Assembly (NCBI RefSeq): GCF_018424685.1
Contig: NZ_QTKX01000001.1
Span: forward strand, 620,001-684,000
DNA from: Mesobacillus boroniphilus
GTDB taxonomy: Bacteria; Bacillota; Bacilli; Bacillales; Cytobacillaceae
Direction: 5' to 3'
DNA length: 64,000 nucleotides
Under the pieces are notes generated by a model. That model did no database searches, was not told where the DNA came from, and saw only the letters and a list, made by a program, of their open reading frames with translations. Shown here piece by piece: positions 35,243 to 44,985 of this stretch (position 1 is the first letter of the stretch; every line of letters begins with the position of its first letter). A program made the position numbers and the translations under genes.

Positions 35243-35308
35243 ATGGCTAGACTAATTAAATTTGCGTTTTCATTAGCGTCTCTTTTAGGAAGAAAAATGA
35301 TAAAGTGA
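35243..35308 (+). CDS. Possible 21-residue amphipathic peptide (speculative)
   Basis: A short frame reads MARLIKFAFSLASLLGRKMI plus a final Lys. It would give a cationic, amphipathic helix resembling membrane-active peptides in character only. The upstream TGTGGA is a poor, too-close Shine-Dalgarno and no clear promoter is seen, so it may be chance. I do not recognise a family. Confidence 0.2.
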   Translation: MARLIKFAFSLASLLGRKMIK

Positions 35309-35433
35309 AGAAGTTTAAGGAATTCGCTTATATAATAGAAGATTTATGTGAATGCAGATGGTATAATAAATCTTTTGAAACGGCTGTCTACTTAGAATTT
35401 CATTAATTTTTATAGCTACTGGAGGAAATAGAT

Positions 35434-36741
35434 ATGACTGAAGCTACAGTAAATGTCGTTGGTGCTGGTTTGGCCGGAAGTGAAGCTGCATGGCAGCTTG
35501 CCGAAAGAGGCATCAAGGTAAACTTATATGAGATGAGGCCGGTAAAGCAAACACCGGCACACCATACAGATAAATTCGCTGAACTGGTTTGCAGCAACTC
35601 TTTGCGTGCTAATACGTTAACAAATGCTGTTGGTGTATTAAAAGAAGAAATGAGAAAGCTTGATTCTGTCATCATTGGGGCTGCGGACGCATGTGCTGTA
35701 CCGGCAGGCGGAGCTCTAGCAGTAGATCGACATGAGTTTGCGGCACATGTTACGAGCCGCGTGAAGGATCATCCTAATGTTACTGTATTCAATGAAGAAA
35801 TTACTGAAATTCCACAAGGACCGACCATCATTGCCACGGGGCCATTGACAAGCCAGGCGCTATCCCAGCAATTGAAGGATCTTACAGGAGAAGAATATTT
35901 ATATTTTTATGACGCGGCAGCTCCTATTATTGAGAAAGAAAGCATCGACATGGATAAGGTCTATCTGAAATCTCGATATGACAAAGGAGAAGCAGCATAC
36001 CTTAACTGTCCGATGACTGAGGAAGAATTCGACCGTTTTTATGACGCTTTGATCTCTGCTGAGACAGTTCCGCTAAAGGAATTTGAAAAAGAAATCTTCT
36101 TTGAGGGTTGTATGCCAATCGAGGTAATGGGCCAAAGAGGAAGGAAGACAATGCTTTTCGGTCCGATGAAGCCGGTTGGGCTCGAGGATCCTAGAACAGG
36201 AAAGCGCCCTTATGCTGTAGTGCAGCTTCGCCAGGATGATGCAGCTGGAACACTTTATAATATTGTTGGCTTCCAGACTCATCTGAAATGGGGACCACAA
36301 AAGGAAGTTATTCAACTGATTCCTGGATTGGAAAACGCTGAAATCGTACGCTACGGTGTTATGCATCGTAATACCTTTATCAACTCACCTAAGGTTTTAA
36401 AAGCAACATATCAATTCAAGAATAGAGAAGATTTATTCTTTGCTGGACAAATGACAGGTGTTGAAGGCTATGTTGAATCTGCAGCCAGCGGCCTGGTTGC
36501 TGGAATCAATGCAGCACGTCTTGTAAAAGGTGAAGAGCCAGTAGAATTCCCGTATGAAACAGCAATGGGCAGCATGGCCAGATATATTACAACTACAAAC
36601 GCTAAAAACTTCCAGCCGATGAATGCAAATTTCGGACTTTTCCCTGATCTTCCTGAGAAAATCAAGGGTAAGCAGGAACGTAATGAGAAACATGCTTCCA
36701 GAGCATTGGAAACAATTCAGAAATTTGTGAAAAATTTGTAA
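35434..36741 (+). CDS. trmFO: Folate/FAD-dependent tRNA m5U54 methyltransferase TrmFO
   Basis: TrmFO uses methylene-tetrahydrofolate and FAD to methylate U54 of tRNA. The 435-aa protein has the FAD-binding [19 protein letters not shown] near residue 5, the [18 protein letters not shown] region with the cysteine used in catalysis, and the [16 protein letters not shown] motif. GAGGAAATAG precedes the ATG. It opens the trmFO-xerC-hslVU-codY run. Confidence 0.97.
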   Translation: MTEATVNVVGAGLAGSEAAWQLAERGIKVNLYEMRPVKQTPAHHTDKFAELVCSNSLRANTLTNAVGVLKEEMRKLDSVIIGAADACAVPAGGALAVDRHEFAAHVTSRVKDHPNVTVFNEEITEIPQGPTIIATGPLTSQALSQQLKDLTGEEYLYFYDAAAPIIEKESIDMDKVYLKSRYDKGEAAYLNCPMTEEEFDRFYDALISAETVPLKEFEKEIFFEGCMPIEVMGQRGRKTMLFGPMKPVGLEDPRTGKRPYAVVQLRQDDAAGTLYNIVGFQTHLKWGPQKEVIQLIPGLENAEIVRYGVMHRNTFINSPKVLKATYQFKNREDLFFAGQMTGVEGYVESAASGLVAGINAARLVKGEEPVEFPYETAMGSMARYITTTNAKNFQPMNANFGLFPDLPEKIKGKQERNEKHASRALETIQKFVKNL

Positions 36742-36747
36742 TTTTTA

Positions 36748-36776
36748 TTGCGAGGGCTATATAAATATGATACTAT
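36748..36776 (+). promoter_or_regulatory. Possible sigma-A promoter of xerC-hslVU-codY
   Basis: TTGCGA (36748-36753) and TACTAT (36771-36776) are 17 nt apart. The region overlaps an inverted repeat, AGGGCTA (36753-36759) and TAGCCCT (36781-36787), which could also act as a weak trmFO terminator. Confidence 0.4.
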
Positions 36777-36801
36777 TTAGTAGCCCTTGTGAGGTGACAA
36801 G

Positions 36802-37704
36802 ATGGAAGCAAATGTGAACAATTCTTTAAAATTATTTATAGAATATTTACAAATTGAAAAAAATTACTCACAATATACTATTGAACATTATCAACATGAT
36901 ATTAGGGAATTTTTTCTGTTCATGTCTGAACAAGGCCTGGCCAGTCTGGATGATATTGAGTATGCTGATACAAGGATTTACCTCACGAAATTATTTGACC
37001 AGCAACTCTCCAGAAAGTCAGTTGCCCGCAGGATTTCATGTATGCGCAGCTTTTATAAGTTCTTGCTTCGTGAAAAAATGGTAGAAGATAATCCTTTTTC
37101 CCTCGTATCTATCCCGAAACTGGAAAAGCGGTTGCCAGATTTTTTTTATGAAGAAGAACTTTCCCAGCTATTTAAAGCATGCGAAACCGAAACTGCAATC
37201 GGAAAAAGGAACAAGGCCCTTTTGGAATTGCTTTACGCTACAGGAATACGTGTAGGTGAGTGCTGTAAGATCCAGCTGAAGGATATTGATTTATCTCTAT
37301 CTACAGTTTTAATTCATGGAAAAAGGAAAAAGGATAGATATGTGCCTTTCGGAAGTTTTGCTCAAGATGCGATTGAGGACTACATAAAAAATGGAAGACC
37401 AGACCTTCTGAAAACTAAGGACGATCATGGTCATTTATTTGTAAATTTCCGGGGTGGGCCTCTCACGGACAGAGGAATCAGGGAAATCCTGAATAAACTG
37501 ATTGAAAAATCTGCCTTGACCGGGAAGATCCATCCGCATAAACTGCGCCATTCCTTTGCCACACACATGATGAGCAATGGAGCAGATATGAGGACTGTCC
37601 AAGAACTCATGGGTCATGCGTTCCTGTCTTCAACGCAAGTATATACCCACGTTACGAAAGAGCACTTGCGCAATATTTATATGTCACATCATCCGAGGGC
37701 TTAA
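36802..37704 (+). CDS. xerC: Tyrosine recombinase XerC (CodV)
   Basis: XerC resolves chromosome dimers at dif together with XerD. The 300-aa integrase has an N-terminal SAM-like DNA-binding domain (about 1-95) and a catalytic domain with R150 (TGIRVGE), H246 and R249 (HKLRH), H272 (LMGHAFLS) and nucleophile Tyr281 (TQVYTHV). The Shine-Dalgarno is GAGGTGAC. It is at the position of codV in the codV-clpQ-clpY-codY operon. Confidence 0.96.
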   Translation: MEANVNNSLKLFIEYLQIEKNYSQYTIEHYQHDIREFFLFMSEQGLASLDDIEYADTRIYLTKLFDQQLSRKSVARRISCMRSFYKFLLREKMVEDNPFSLVSIPKLEKRLPDFFYEEELSQLFKACETETAIGKRNKALLELLYATGIRVGECCKIQLKDIDLSLSTVLIHGKRKKDRYVPFGSFAQDAIEDYIKNGRPDLLKTKDDHGHLFVNFRGGPLTDRGIREILNKLIEKSALTGKIHPHKLRHSFATHMMSNGADMRTVQELMGHAFLSSTQVYTHVTKEHLRNIYMSHHPRA

Positions 37705-37724
37705 GCCAAAAGGAGGACGAAGGA

Positions 37725-38267
37725 ATGTCAGAATTCCATGCAACAACGATATTTGCTGTTCAACATAAAGGCCAATGCGCAATGTCAGGCGATGGCCAGG
37801 TGACCTTCGGGAATGCTGTAGTGATGAAACACACAGCGAAGAAAGTCCGAAAGTTGTTTAATGGTAAAGTAATTGCAGGATTTGCCGGTTCTGTCGCAGA
37901 TGCGTTCACCCTGTTTGAAATGTTCGAAGGCAAGCTCGAGGAATACAATGGTAATCTCCAAAGAGCAGCAGTCGAACTTGCAAAGCAATGGAGAAGTGAT
38001 AAAGTCCTTAGAAAGCTTGAGGCGATGCTGATTGTATTGAATGAGACTGATATGCTTTTGATTTCCGGAACAGGGGAAGTCATTGAGCCAGATGATGGCA
38101 TTCTGGCGATTGGTTCTGGAGGGAATTATGCTTTGTCTGCCGGCCGTGCATTAAAGCAATATGCTGGAGAACATTTAACAGCAAAAGAAATCGCGAAGTC
38201 ATCATTGGAAATTGCTGCTGACATTTGTGTTTACACAAACCACAATATTATCGTGGAAGAACTGTAA
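37725..38267 (+). CDS. hslV: ATP-dependent protease subunit HslV (ClpQ)
   Basis: HslV is the peptidase of the HslVU complex. The 180-aa protein begins [16 protein letters not shown]. Most HslV proteins have a catalytic Thr directly after Met; here a 5-residue extension precedes the ATT, leaving Ser2 as the residue exposed after Met removal. B. subtilis ClpQ (CodW) has the same form and is reported to be an N-terminal serine protease. [10 protein letters not shown] and the GSGGNYAL segment are typical. AAAGGAGGA is the Shine-Dalgarno. hslU follows. Confidence 0.96.
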   Translation: MSEFHATTIFAVQHKGQCAMSGDGQVTFGNAVVMKHTAKKVRKLFNGKVIAGFAGSVADAFTLFEMFEGKLEEYNGNLQRAAVELAKQWRSDKVLRKLEAMLIVLNETDMLLISGTGEVIEPDDGILAIGSGGNYALSAGRALKQYAGEHLTAKEIAKSSLEIAADICVYTNHNIIVEEL

Positions 38268-38286
38268 CGGAAAAGGAGTGTTGAAT

Positions 38287-39693
38287 GTGAAACAAACGAC
38301 AAATTTAACTCCAAGGCAGATCGTCGAAAAGCTCGACCAGTATATTATCGGTCAAAAGGATGCTAAAAAAGCTGTTGCAGTTGCTCTCAGAAACAGATAT
38401 CGCCGCGGCTTACTCTCTGAAAATATCCGGGATGAAATCATTCCTAAAAACATTCTGATGATTGGACCTACTGGCGTAGGTAAAACGGAGATTGCCAGAA
38501 GGATGGCTAAGTTAGTTGGCGCTCCTTTCGTCAAAGTTGAAGCGACCAAGTTCACCGAAGTGGGTTATGTTGGCCGTGATGTTGAATCCATGGTGCGGGA
38601 TCTTGTTGAAACCTCTATCAGGCTTGTGAAAGAGGAGAAAATGGAACGTGTTAAGGAACCGGCCGAAGAAAATGCAAATCGCCGTCTGGTTGAATTACTT
38701 GTCCCTTCAGCGAAAAAATCCGTCAATTACAAAAATCCACTGGAAATGTTGTTCGGTGGAAGCCAACAGCAGCCTGAACAAGAGACGAATCAATCAGAAG
38801 ACTTAGGATTATTCGAAAAGCGTAAAATCATCAAGCAAAGGCTCGAACAAGGTGAGCTTGAGGATGAGCTGGTAACCGTCGAAGTTGATGAGCAGGCACC
38901 TTCAATGTTCGATATGCTACAGGGCTCTGGAATGGAACAGATGGGAATGAACATGCAGGATGCTTTAAGTGGCTTGGTGCCCAAGAAGCGCAAGAAACGA
39001 AAGCTGACTGTACGGGAGGCCAGGAAAGTATTAATCAATGAAGAGGCCCAAAAGCTGATTGATATGGATGAAGTGACTCAGGAAGCTACTTCCCGTGCCG
39101 AGCAGGCAGGTATCATTTTCATTGATGAAATTGACAAGATTGCCAGCAAAAATTCCGGGGGATCCAGTGCGGATGTATCACGTGAGGGTGTTCAGAGAGA
39201 CATACTTCCGGTTGTGGAAGGATCCACTGTTAACACGAAGTACGGCCCCGTTAAAACAGACCATATCTTATTTGTAGCTGCAGGTGCTTTCCATATGGCA
39301 AAGCCTTCTGATCTGATACCTGAATTGCAAGGGCGCTTCCCAATCAGGGTAGAGCTTACTAAGCTGACTGTTGAAGACTTTTACAGGATTCTTGTTGAGC
39401 CTGATAACGCTCTTACTAAGCAATATGAAGCTTTATTGGAAACAGAAGGTATACAAATTGAATTTTCTGACGATGCTATTCGTAAGATAGCTGAAGTCGC
39501 TTATGACGTGAATCAGAATACGGATAATATCGGAGCGCGAAGGCTACAGACCATTCTCGAGAAGCTGTTGGAAGACCTCAGCTTTGAAGCTCCAGACATC
39601 AGCCTGGAGAAGGTAGCGATTACTCCGCAATATGTAGAAGAAAAGCTAGGGGCTATCTCAAGAAACAAAGATTTAAGCCAATTCATACTATAA
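38287..39693 (+). CDS. hslU: ATPase subunit HslU (ClpY)
   Basis: HslU unfolds substrates for HslV. The 468-aa AAA+ protein has Walker A GPTGVGKT at 60-67, [13 protein letters not shown], Walker [13 protein letters not shown], and an intermediate insertion domain (about 110-245). The conserved C-terminus KDLSQFIL is present. GTG 38287 ([17 protein letters not shown]) is chosen because GGAG lies 8 nt before it; in-frame TTG 38281 and an extension to 38212 crowd or cross the Shine-Dalgarno and hslV. Confidence 0.96.
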   Translation: MKQTTNLTPRQIVEKLDQYIIGQKDAKKAVAVALRNRYRRGLLSENIRDEIIPKNILMIGPTGVGKTEIARRMAKLVGAPFVKVEATKFTEVGYVGRDVESMVRDLVETSIRLVKEEKMERVKEPAEENANRRLVELLVPSAKKSVNYKNPLEMLFGGSQQQPEQETNQSEDLGLFEKRKIIKQRLEQGELEDELVTVEVDEQAPSMFDMLQGSGMEQMGMNMQDALSGLVPKKRKKRKLTVREARKVLINEEAQKLIDMDEVTQEATSRAEQAGIIFIDEIDKIASKNSGGSSADVSREGVQRDILPVVEGSTVNTKYGPVKTDHILFVAAGAFHMAKPSDLIPELQGRFPIRVELTKLTVEDFYRILVEPDNALTKQYEALLETEGIQIEFSDDAIRKIAEVAYDVNQNTDNIGARRLQTILEKLLEDLSFEAPDISLEKVAITPQYVEEKLGAISRNKDLSQFIL

Positions 39694-39823
39694 TGGTTTA
39701 TCGTTTTAATGCATACTCAATAGGGTAGACAAATAAAGGCTGCCTATTGTGCTGAAGTATTGAAACTAGCCAGATTTTTAAAATAAATGTATTTGTGTTT
39801 GAAGCAAATAGGAGGAAGAAACA

Positions 39824-40603
39824 ATGGACTTACTATCAAAAACTAGAAAAATTAATGCACTGCTCCAAAAAGCTGCCGGCAAACCGGTAAATTTCAAAGA
39901 AATGTCAGAGACACTAAGTGAAGTAATCGAAGCGAACATCTTTGTTGTTAGCCGCAGAGGGAAGCTATTAGGCGTAGGAATCAATCAGCAAATTGAAAAC
40001 GAGCGTATGGTAAAAATGCTCGAAGACCGCCAATTCCCTGAAGAATATACAAAGAATCTTTTCAATATCCAGGAGACATCACCGAACCTAGATGTTGACA
40101 GTGAGTACACAGCATTCCCTGTTGAAAACAAAGAACTTTTCAAAAACGGGTTAACAACAATCGTGCCAATCATCGGCGGCGGTGAGCGTTTAGGAACATT
40201 GATTCTAGCCCGTCTTGAGGAACAATTTCACGACGATGATCTTATTCTTGCTGAATATGGCGCAACTGTTGTAGGAATGGAAATCCTTCGTGAAAAGGCA
40301 GAAGAGATTGAGGATGAAGCACGCAGTAAAGCTGTAGTACAAATGGCAATCAGTTCTCTATCCTACAGTGAACTTGAAGCAATCGAGCACATCTTCGAAG
40401 AACTTAACGGAAAAGAAGGCTTGCTTGTTGCTTCCAAAATCGCTGACAGAGTCGGCATCACTCGTTCCGTAATCGTAAACGCACTACGTAAGTTGGAAAG
40501 TGCAGGCGTAATCGAGTCCCGTTCCCTTGGCATGAAAGGAACTTATATCAAGGTATTAAATGACAAGTTCCTATTTGAACTCGAAAAGCTTAAAAGCAAC
40601 TAA
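39824..40603 (+). CDS. codY: GTP-sensing transcriptional repressor CodY
   Basis: CodY represses nutrient-scavenging, motility and other genes when GTP and branched-chain amino acids are high. The 259-aa protein has an N-terminal GAF domain (about 1-155) and a C-terminal winged HTH ([20 protein letters not shown], about 203-222). TAGGAGGAAG is the Shine-Dalgarno. A 7-bp inverted repeat, CAATAGG/CCTATTG (39718-39749), lies in the 130-nt gap after hslU; its role is unknown. A strong terminator separates codY from the fla/che operon. Confidence 0.98.
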   Translation: MDLLSKTRKINALLQKAAGKPVNFKEMSETLSEVIEANIFVVSRRGKLLGVGINQQIENERMVKMLEDRQFPEEYTKNLFNIQETSPNLDVDSEYTAFPVENKELFKNGLTTIVPIIGGGERLGTLILARLEEQFHDDDLILAEYGATVVGMEILREKAEEIEDEARSKAVVQMAISSLSYSELEAIEHIFEELNGKEGLLVASKIADRVGITRSVIVNALRKLESAGVIESRSLGMKGTYIKVLNDKFLFELEKLKSN

Positions 40604-40606
40604 ATA

Positions 40607-40641
40607 AAAAAAATCCGCTGATCTTCAGCGGATTTTTTTGT
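40607..40641 (+). terminator. Rho-independent terminator after codY
   Basis: AAATCCGCTGA, loop TCT, TCAGCGGATTT form an 11-bp stem flanked by an A-tract and a seven-T run; nearly symmetrical, so bidirectional action is possible. Confidence 0.88.
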
Positions 40642-41117
40642 TGTTTCGGGTATTCTCAATTTTGCTCGAAAGCATTTGAGCTGAGTTAATTAGCGATAGT
40701 TCAAGATTACAACAAGTTAATGTTACAAAAATATTGCGGTTTTTTTACAGACTCTCCAATTATTAAATCAAAGCATTGAATTGTTTATAAGTAAAAAATG
40801 GAAAAAGGTTGATTAGACATAGGTAATTTAACCTTAGGTGAGTTTAAAGATACCTAAGTTTATAATTCTTTTTTCCTATATTTTTTTTAATGCTTTACAA
40901 AAAATTGGGGTTAATTATAAGAAATACAAAAATAAGTAAAATGATAGGCCTTTTATACCATTTTGAAAAATGAGCAATATGCATGATAAAAATTAACTGA
41001 AAGTACATAGACAGATTATTTCAGATTCTTTACAATTAGGAATATAATGACGAAATTCAGCAAGGAATTACAAAATCCAGCAAAATAATCCAATGTGGCA
41101 ATTGCGAGGTGCAAAAA
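40642..41117 (+). other. Long leader/promoter region of the fla/che operon
   Basis: About 475 nt of AT-rich sequence without an ORF. It contains an inverted repeat CTTAGGT (40833-40839) with ACCTAAG (40852-40858), the palindrome CATTTTGAAAAATG near 40960, a CodY-box-like AATTAACTGAAAGTA (40991-41005; four mismatches to the 15-bp consensus), and a TATAAT (41043-41048). I see no sigma-D type promoter. Confidence 0.6.
41020..41048 (+). promoter_or_regulatory. Candidate sigma-A promoter of the fla/che operon
   Basis: A perfect TATAAT (41043-41048) lies 17 nt after a weak TTCAGA (41020-41025); a TTTACA at 41029 is too close to serve. B. subtilis fla/che is driven mainly by a sigma-A promoter. Confidence 0.4.
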
Positions 41118-41513
41118 TTGAAGTTGTTTTCAAACACTGTATCAACCCTCGAACATGCGTTGAACTATTCTTCTGCAAAACAAAAAGTCATAGCGCAGAA
41201 TATCGCGAATGTTGATACGCCGAATTATAAAGCGAAGGATGTGTCCTTTAAGGCTGTGTTCCAGGGTGTGATGGGGCAATCCTTTCAAGCGAATAGATCT
41301 GATGTCCGGCATTATGATTTCAGCAGCAGGGCGAGTCGTTTGCCTGGAGCCGTTAGTAATCCGAAAGTGAATTATAACGAGAATGGGAATAGTGTAGATT
41401 TGGATAAAGAAATGGCCGACCTGGCTACAAACCAAATTTACTATAATGCGCTGACTGAGAGGATTAATGGAAAATTCAACTCTCTCCAAACAGTCATTAG
41501 GGGAGGTAAGTAA
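41118..41513 (+). CDS. flgB: Flagellar basal-body rod protein FlgB
   Basis: FlgB forms the proximal rod. The 131-aa protein begins MKLFSNTVSTLEHALNYSS and has the rod motif NIANVDTPNYKAKDV. TTG 41118 is chosen: GCGAGGTG (41104-41111) is the Shine-Dalgarno, 7 nt upstream; the in-frame GTG at 41109 overlaps it. First gene of the fla/che operon; flgC follows 2 nt downstream. Confidence 0.95.
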   Translation: MKLFSNTVSTLEHALNYSSAKQKVIAQNIANVDTPNYKAKDVSFKAVFQGVMGQSFQANRSDVRHYDFSSRASRLPGAVSNPKVNYNENGNSVDLDKEMADLATNQIYYNALTERINGKFNSLQTVIRGGK

Positions 41514-41515
41514 GA

Positions 41516-41965
41516 ATGACCATGTTTCATAGCATGAACACGACAGCATCTGCGTTGACTGCCCAACGCCTCAGGATGGATGTCATTTCTTCCAACATGG
41601 CGAATGTAGATTCGACAAGAGGGATAAATGGTGAGCCATACCGCAGGAAAATGGTCGTCCTCGAACCTAAGGAAGGCAACTTTTCTTCATTCCTAAATAA
41701 AGCAATGGGGAAAACAGACGGTGCAGGGGCCGGAAATGGCGTTAAAGTATCCAGAATAGTCGAGGACAGGGAAAATCCTCTTAAAATGGTATTTGATCCT
41801 GAACATCCTGATGCTAATCAAGAAGGATATGTTGCTTACCCCAATGTTGATCCATTAAGGGAAATGGTTGATTTGATAAGCGCGACTCGATCTTATGAAG
41901 CAAATGTCACGGTTTTCAACGCTTCCAAGGGCATGATGATGAAAGCCCTTGAAATAGGAAAATAA
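41516..41965 (+). CDS. flgC: Flagellar basal-body rod protein FlgC
   Basis: FlgC is a proximal rod subunit. The 149-aa protein shows the rod signature (SSNMANVDSTRGINGEPYRRK) and the C-terminal heptad region (DPLREMVDLISATRSYEANV). GGGGAGGTAAG precedes ATG. It lies between flgB and fliE as in all Bacillus fla/che operons. Confidence 0.97.
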   Translation: MTMFHSMNTTASALTAQRLRMDVISSNMANVDSTRGINGEPYRRKMVVLEPKEGNFSSFLNKAMGKTDGAGAGNGVKVSRIVEDRENPLKMVFDPEHPDANQEGYVAYPNVDPLREMVDLISATRSYEANVTVFNASKGMMMKALEIGK

Positions 41966-41977
41966 GGAGATTACTAA

Positions 41978-42289
41978 ATGAACTCAGCTGGGATCAATTC
42001 TGTTAGTCAACTGGTCAGACCGTTTGAAACAAAAGTGTCTACTCCCACACCTACACCATACGAAGCGCAAAAGAGTTTTTCGTCCGTACTTAAGCAGTCT
42101 ATTGAAAATTTAAATAAAACTCAGCTTCAGTCAGATGCAATGACAGTAAAACTAGCTCGTGGGGAAAATATTGACCTCCATCAGGTGATGATTGCGAGCC
42201 AAAAGGCGAGCATTACACTGCAGGCTACAATGGAAGTCAGGAATAAAGTGGTTGAAGCATATCAGGAAATGATGAGAATGCAAGTTTAA
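41978..42289 (+). CDS. fliE: Flagellar hook-basal body protein FliE
   Basis: FliE links the MS ring to the rod and is an early export substrate. The 103-aa protein has a disordered N-terminal 30 residues and the conserved C-terminal helix region (DLHQVMIASQKASITLQATM, then RNKVVEAYQEMMRMQV). The Shine-Dalgarno is AAGGAG. A 75-nt gap precedes fliF. Confidence 0.95.
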   Translation: MNSAGINSVSQLVRPFETKVSTPTPTPYEAQKSFSSVLKQSIENLNKTQLQSDAMTVKLARGENIDLHQVMIASQKASITLQATMEVRNKVVEAYQEMMRMQV

Positions 42290-42364
42290 TAATATTAGCT
42301 AAAAACTAAGATGATCGGTTATTAGCTGTATAAAAAGAAGAGACTTAATAACCGGGGGATTGAA

Positions 42365-43957
42365 ATGAAAGAAACCGTTCAAAAGTATATACATACAATG
42401 AAGGATTTCTGGCAAGGGCGTACCAGAAAGCAAAAAATCAGTCTTGGTGCGTCTGTTTTCTTTGTTTTGACAGTTGCCGTCCTTACAGCCTTTTTTACAT
42501 CGAGGACATCCCTTGAGCCGCTTTATAGCAATCTTTCACCAGCCGAGACGGGAAGCATAAAAGAGAGTCTTGATGCAAGGGGGATAAAATCTGAAATTGC
42601 CGACGGAGGAAATACCATCCTGGTGCCGAAAGAATCGGTTGATAGCTTGAAAGTAGAATTGGCAGCAGAAGGAATTCCTAAATCAGGAAGTATCGATTAC
42701 TCATTTTTTAGCCAAAATGCCGGCCTTGGCATGACAGATAATGAATTTAATGTTCTAAAGCTAGACGCAATGCAAACAGAGCTCGCTAATTTAATGAAAG
42801 GGATAGATGGAGTCAATGATGCGAAGGTAATGATCAACCTACCTGAAAAAGGGATATTTGTTAATGACAGTTCAGAGCAGGGTTCAGCCTCAATTGTTTT
42901 AAACACAAGTCCAGGCTATCAATTTAAGGAAGATCAAATAAATGCTTTATACCATTTAGTGGCTAAAAGTGTGCCTAACCTTCCTACAGATAATATCGTC
43001 ATCATGAATCAATATTTTGAGTACTTTGATCTAAAAAATGAAAAAAATTCCAGTGGAGCTTCCTTTGCATCTCAGCATCAGATCAAACAGCAAATTGAGA
43101 GAGATGTACAAAGACAGGTTCAAAATATGCTTGGCACTCTAATGGGGCATGACAAAGTAGTTGTTTCCGTTACCGCCGATATAGACTTTACCCAGGAAAA
43201 CAGAGAAGAAAACATCGTTGAGCCTGTTGATAAAGAAAATATGGAAGGAATCGCAATCAGCGCACAACGGATCACTGAAACATTCACTGGGAATGCAGGT
43301 CAGGCTGGTGGAATACCTGAAGGAGGAAACCCTGGTGAAACTACTGGGTCTCAATACCTTGAGGGAGCGAATGGAAACGGGGATTATGAGAGGGTCGAAG
43401 AAACAATAAACAATGAGGTCAGCAGAATTCGTAAGGAAATAACCGAAAGCCCATACAAGGTAAGAGACCTTGGGATTCAGGTAATGGTTGAACCGCCAAC
43501 CCCAGATGACCGTAATTCACTGCCTCAGGAACGTGTAGAGGATATTACAAAAATTCTCGGTACCATCGTCCGAACAACAATTGATAAAGAATCGTTAGGC
43601 ACCGAACTGACAGATGAAGTCATCGAAAATAAGGTCGTTGTATCCGTGCAGCCATTCAATGGAAAGGTTACATTCGAAAGCCAGGTTGTAGAAAAACTGC
43701 CTTGGTGGATATACCTTGTTGGCGGATTATTGATCGCAGGGATTGTAGTGCTATTGCTTCTTTTCATGAGAACCAGAAAGAATGAAGTTGAAGAAGAGTA
43801 TGTTATGGAAGAAAAATATGAGCCAATTCGCATTCCGGATGTGAACAAAGAATTTGAGACGGAAAGTTCCATGAAGAAAAAGCAACTGGAAAAAATGGCG
43901 AAAGAAAAGCCTGAAGATTTCGCTAAGCTACTGCGCTCATGGATTTCTGAGGATTAG
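42365..43957 (+). CDS. fliF: Flagellar MS-ring protein FliF
   Basis: FliF forms the MS ring that houses the export gate and carries FliG. The 530-aa protein has two transmembrane helices (about 25-45 and 445-468) flanking a periplasmic-side region with ring-building motifs (LYSNLSPAE; VMINLPEKGIF), and a cytoplasmic tail with the FliG-binding segment near the end (FAKLLRSWISED). A Gly/Asn-rich loop at about 315-340 is variable. The start is ATG after CCGGGGG. Confidence 0.97.
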   Translation: MKETVQKYIHTMKDFWQGRTRKQKISLGASVFFVLTVAVLTAFFTSRTSLEPLYSNLSPAETGSIKESLDARGIKSEIADGGNTILVPKESVDSLKVELAAEGIPKSGSIDYSFFSQNAGLGMTDNEFNVLKLDAMQTELANLMKGIDGVNDAKVMINLPEKGIFVNDSSEQGSASIVLNTSPGYQFKEDQINALYHLVAKSVPNLPTDNIVIMNQYFEYFDLKNEKNSSGASFASQHQIKQQIERDVQRQVQNMLGTLMGHDKVVVSVTADIDFTQENREENIVEPVDKENMEGIAISAQRITETFTGNAGQAGGIPEGGNPGETTGSQYLEGANGNGDYERVEETINNEVSRIRKEITESPYKVRDLGIQVMVEPPTPDDRNSLPQERVEDITKILGTIVRTTIDKESLGTELTDEVIENKVVVSVQPFNGKVTFESQVVEKLPWWIYLVGGLLIAGIVVLLLLFMRTRKNEVEEEYVMEEKYEPIRIPDVNKEFETESSMKKKQLEKMAKEKPEDFAKLLRSWISED

Positions 43958-43968
43958 GAGGGGGACTT

Positions 43969-44985
43969 ATGGTAAGGAAAGACCAGAAAGAATTAACTGG
44001 AAAGCAAAAGGCAGCAATCCTCCTGATCTCACTCGGGCCAGATGTTTCAGCCTCTGTCTATAAGCATCTAAGTGAAGAGGAAATTGAGAAGCTTACGCTT
44101 GAAATATCAGGAGTCAAAAAAGTGGACTCCCTCGCAAAAGAAGAGATTTTAGAGGAATTTCACAATATTGCACTCGCGCAGGATTATATCACTCAAGGCG
44201 GTATAGGGTATGCCAAAACAGTGCTGGAAAAAGCGCTTGGCACCGACCAGGCGGCCGTGATCATAAATAGGTTAACATCGTCTTTGCAAGTAAGGCCATT
44301 TGATTTTGCGCGAAAAGCGGATGCTGGACAAATTCTCAACTTCATTCAAAATGAGCATCCACAAACAATTGCACTTATACTTTCTTATTTAGATTCGGCA
44401 CAAGCCGGCCAGATTTTATCTGAACTGCCGCAAGAGGTCCAGGCTGATATTGCACGGCGTATCGCGGTGATGGACAGTACATCGCCGGAAATCATCAATG
44501 AGGTAGAACAGATTCTTGAAAGAAAGCTATCAGCTACTGTTACTCAGGACTATACGCAAACTGGCGGTATTGAGGCTGTTGTTGATGTATTGAACGGAGT
44601 GGACCGTGCAACCGAGCGCACGATACTGGATGCATTGGAAATTCAGGATCCTGAACTTGCTGAGGAAATCAAAAAGCGGATGTTCGTATTTGAAGATATT
44701 GTCACACTAGATAACCGTGCAATCCAGCGAGTGATAAGAGATTGTGAAAACGAAGATCTCATGCTTGCTCTTAAAGTTTCAAGTGATGAAGTGAAAGAAA
44801 TTGTCTTTAAAAATATGTCTAAGCGTATGGTAGAAACCTTCCAGGATGAGATGGAATTTATGGGTCCTGTAAGGCTGCGTGATGTAGAGGAAGCACAGTC
44901 AAGGATTGTAGCCATTATCCGCCGTCTGGAAGAAGCAGGCGAAATCGTCATTGCCCGTGGCGGAGGAGATGATATCATTGTCTAG
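43969..44985 (+). CDS. fliG: Flagellar motor switch protein FliG
   Basis: FliG is the rotor component that meets the stator and FliM. The 338-aa protein has the three right-handed-superhelix domains; EHPQTIALILSYL (FliM-binding EHPQ motif) and the C-terminal torque helix with charged residues (VLVDDRA-like IVTLDNRAIQRVIRD) are visible. GGAGGGGG precedes ATG. It overlaps the fliH start. Confidence 0.97.
   Translation: MVRKDQKELTGKQKAAILLISLGPDVSASVYKHLSEEEIEKLTLEISGVKKVDSLAKEEILEEFHNIALAQDYITQGGIGYAKTVLEKALGTDQAAVIINRLTSSLQVRPFDFARKADAGQILNFIQNEHPQTIALILSYLDSAQAGQILSELPQEVQADIARRIAVMDSTSPEIINEVEQILERKLSATVTQDYTQTGGIEAVVDVLNGVDRATERTILDALEIQDPELAEEIKKRMFVFEDIVTLDNRAIQRVIRDCENEDLMLALKVSSDEVKEIVFKNMSKRMVETFQDEMEFMGPVRLRDVEEAQSRIVAIIRRLEEAGEIVIARGGGDDIIV

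Larger units (their letters stand above)
34631..35433 (+). other. topA-trmFO gap carrying the repeat cluster
   Basis: The first two thirds (34646-35155) consist of repeat copies, listed separately. The remainder to 35433 is AT-rich, with a possible 21-codon ORF (35243-35308) and two TATAAT motifs (35331-35336, 35362-35367) lacking good -35 partners. Longer open frames across the repeats are by-products of their GC content. Confidence 0.7.
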
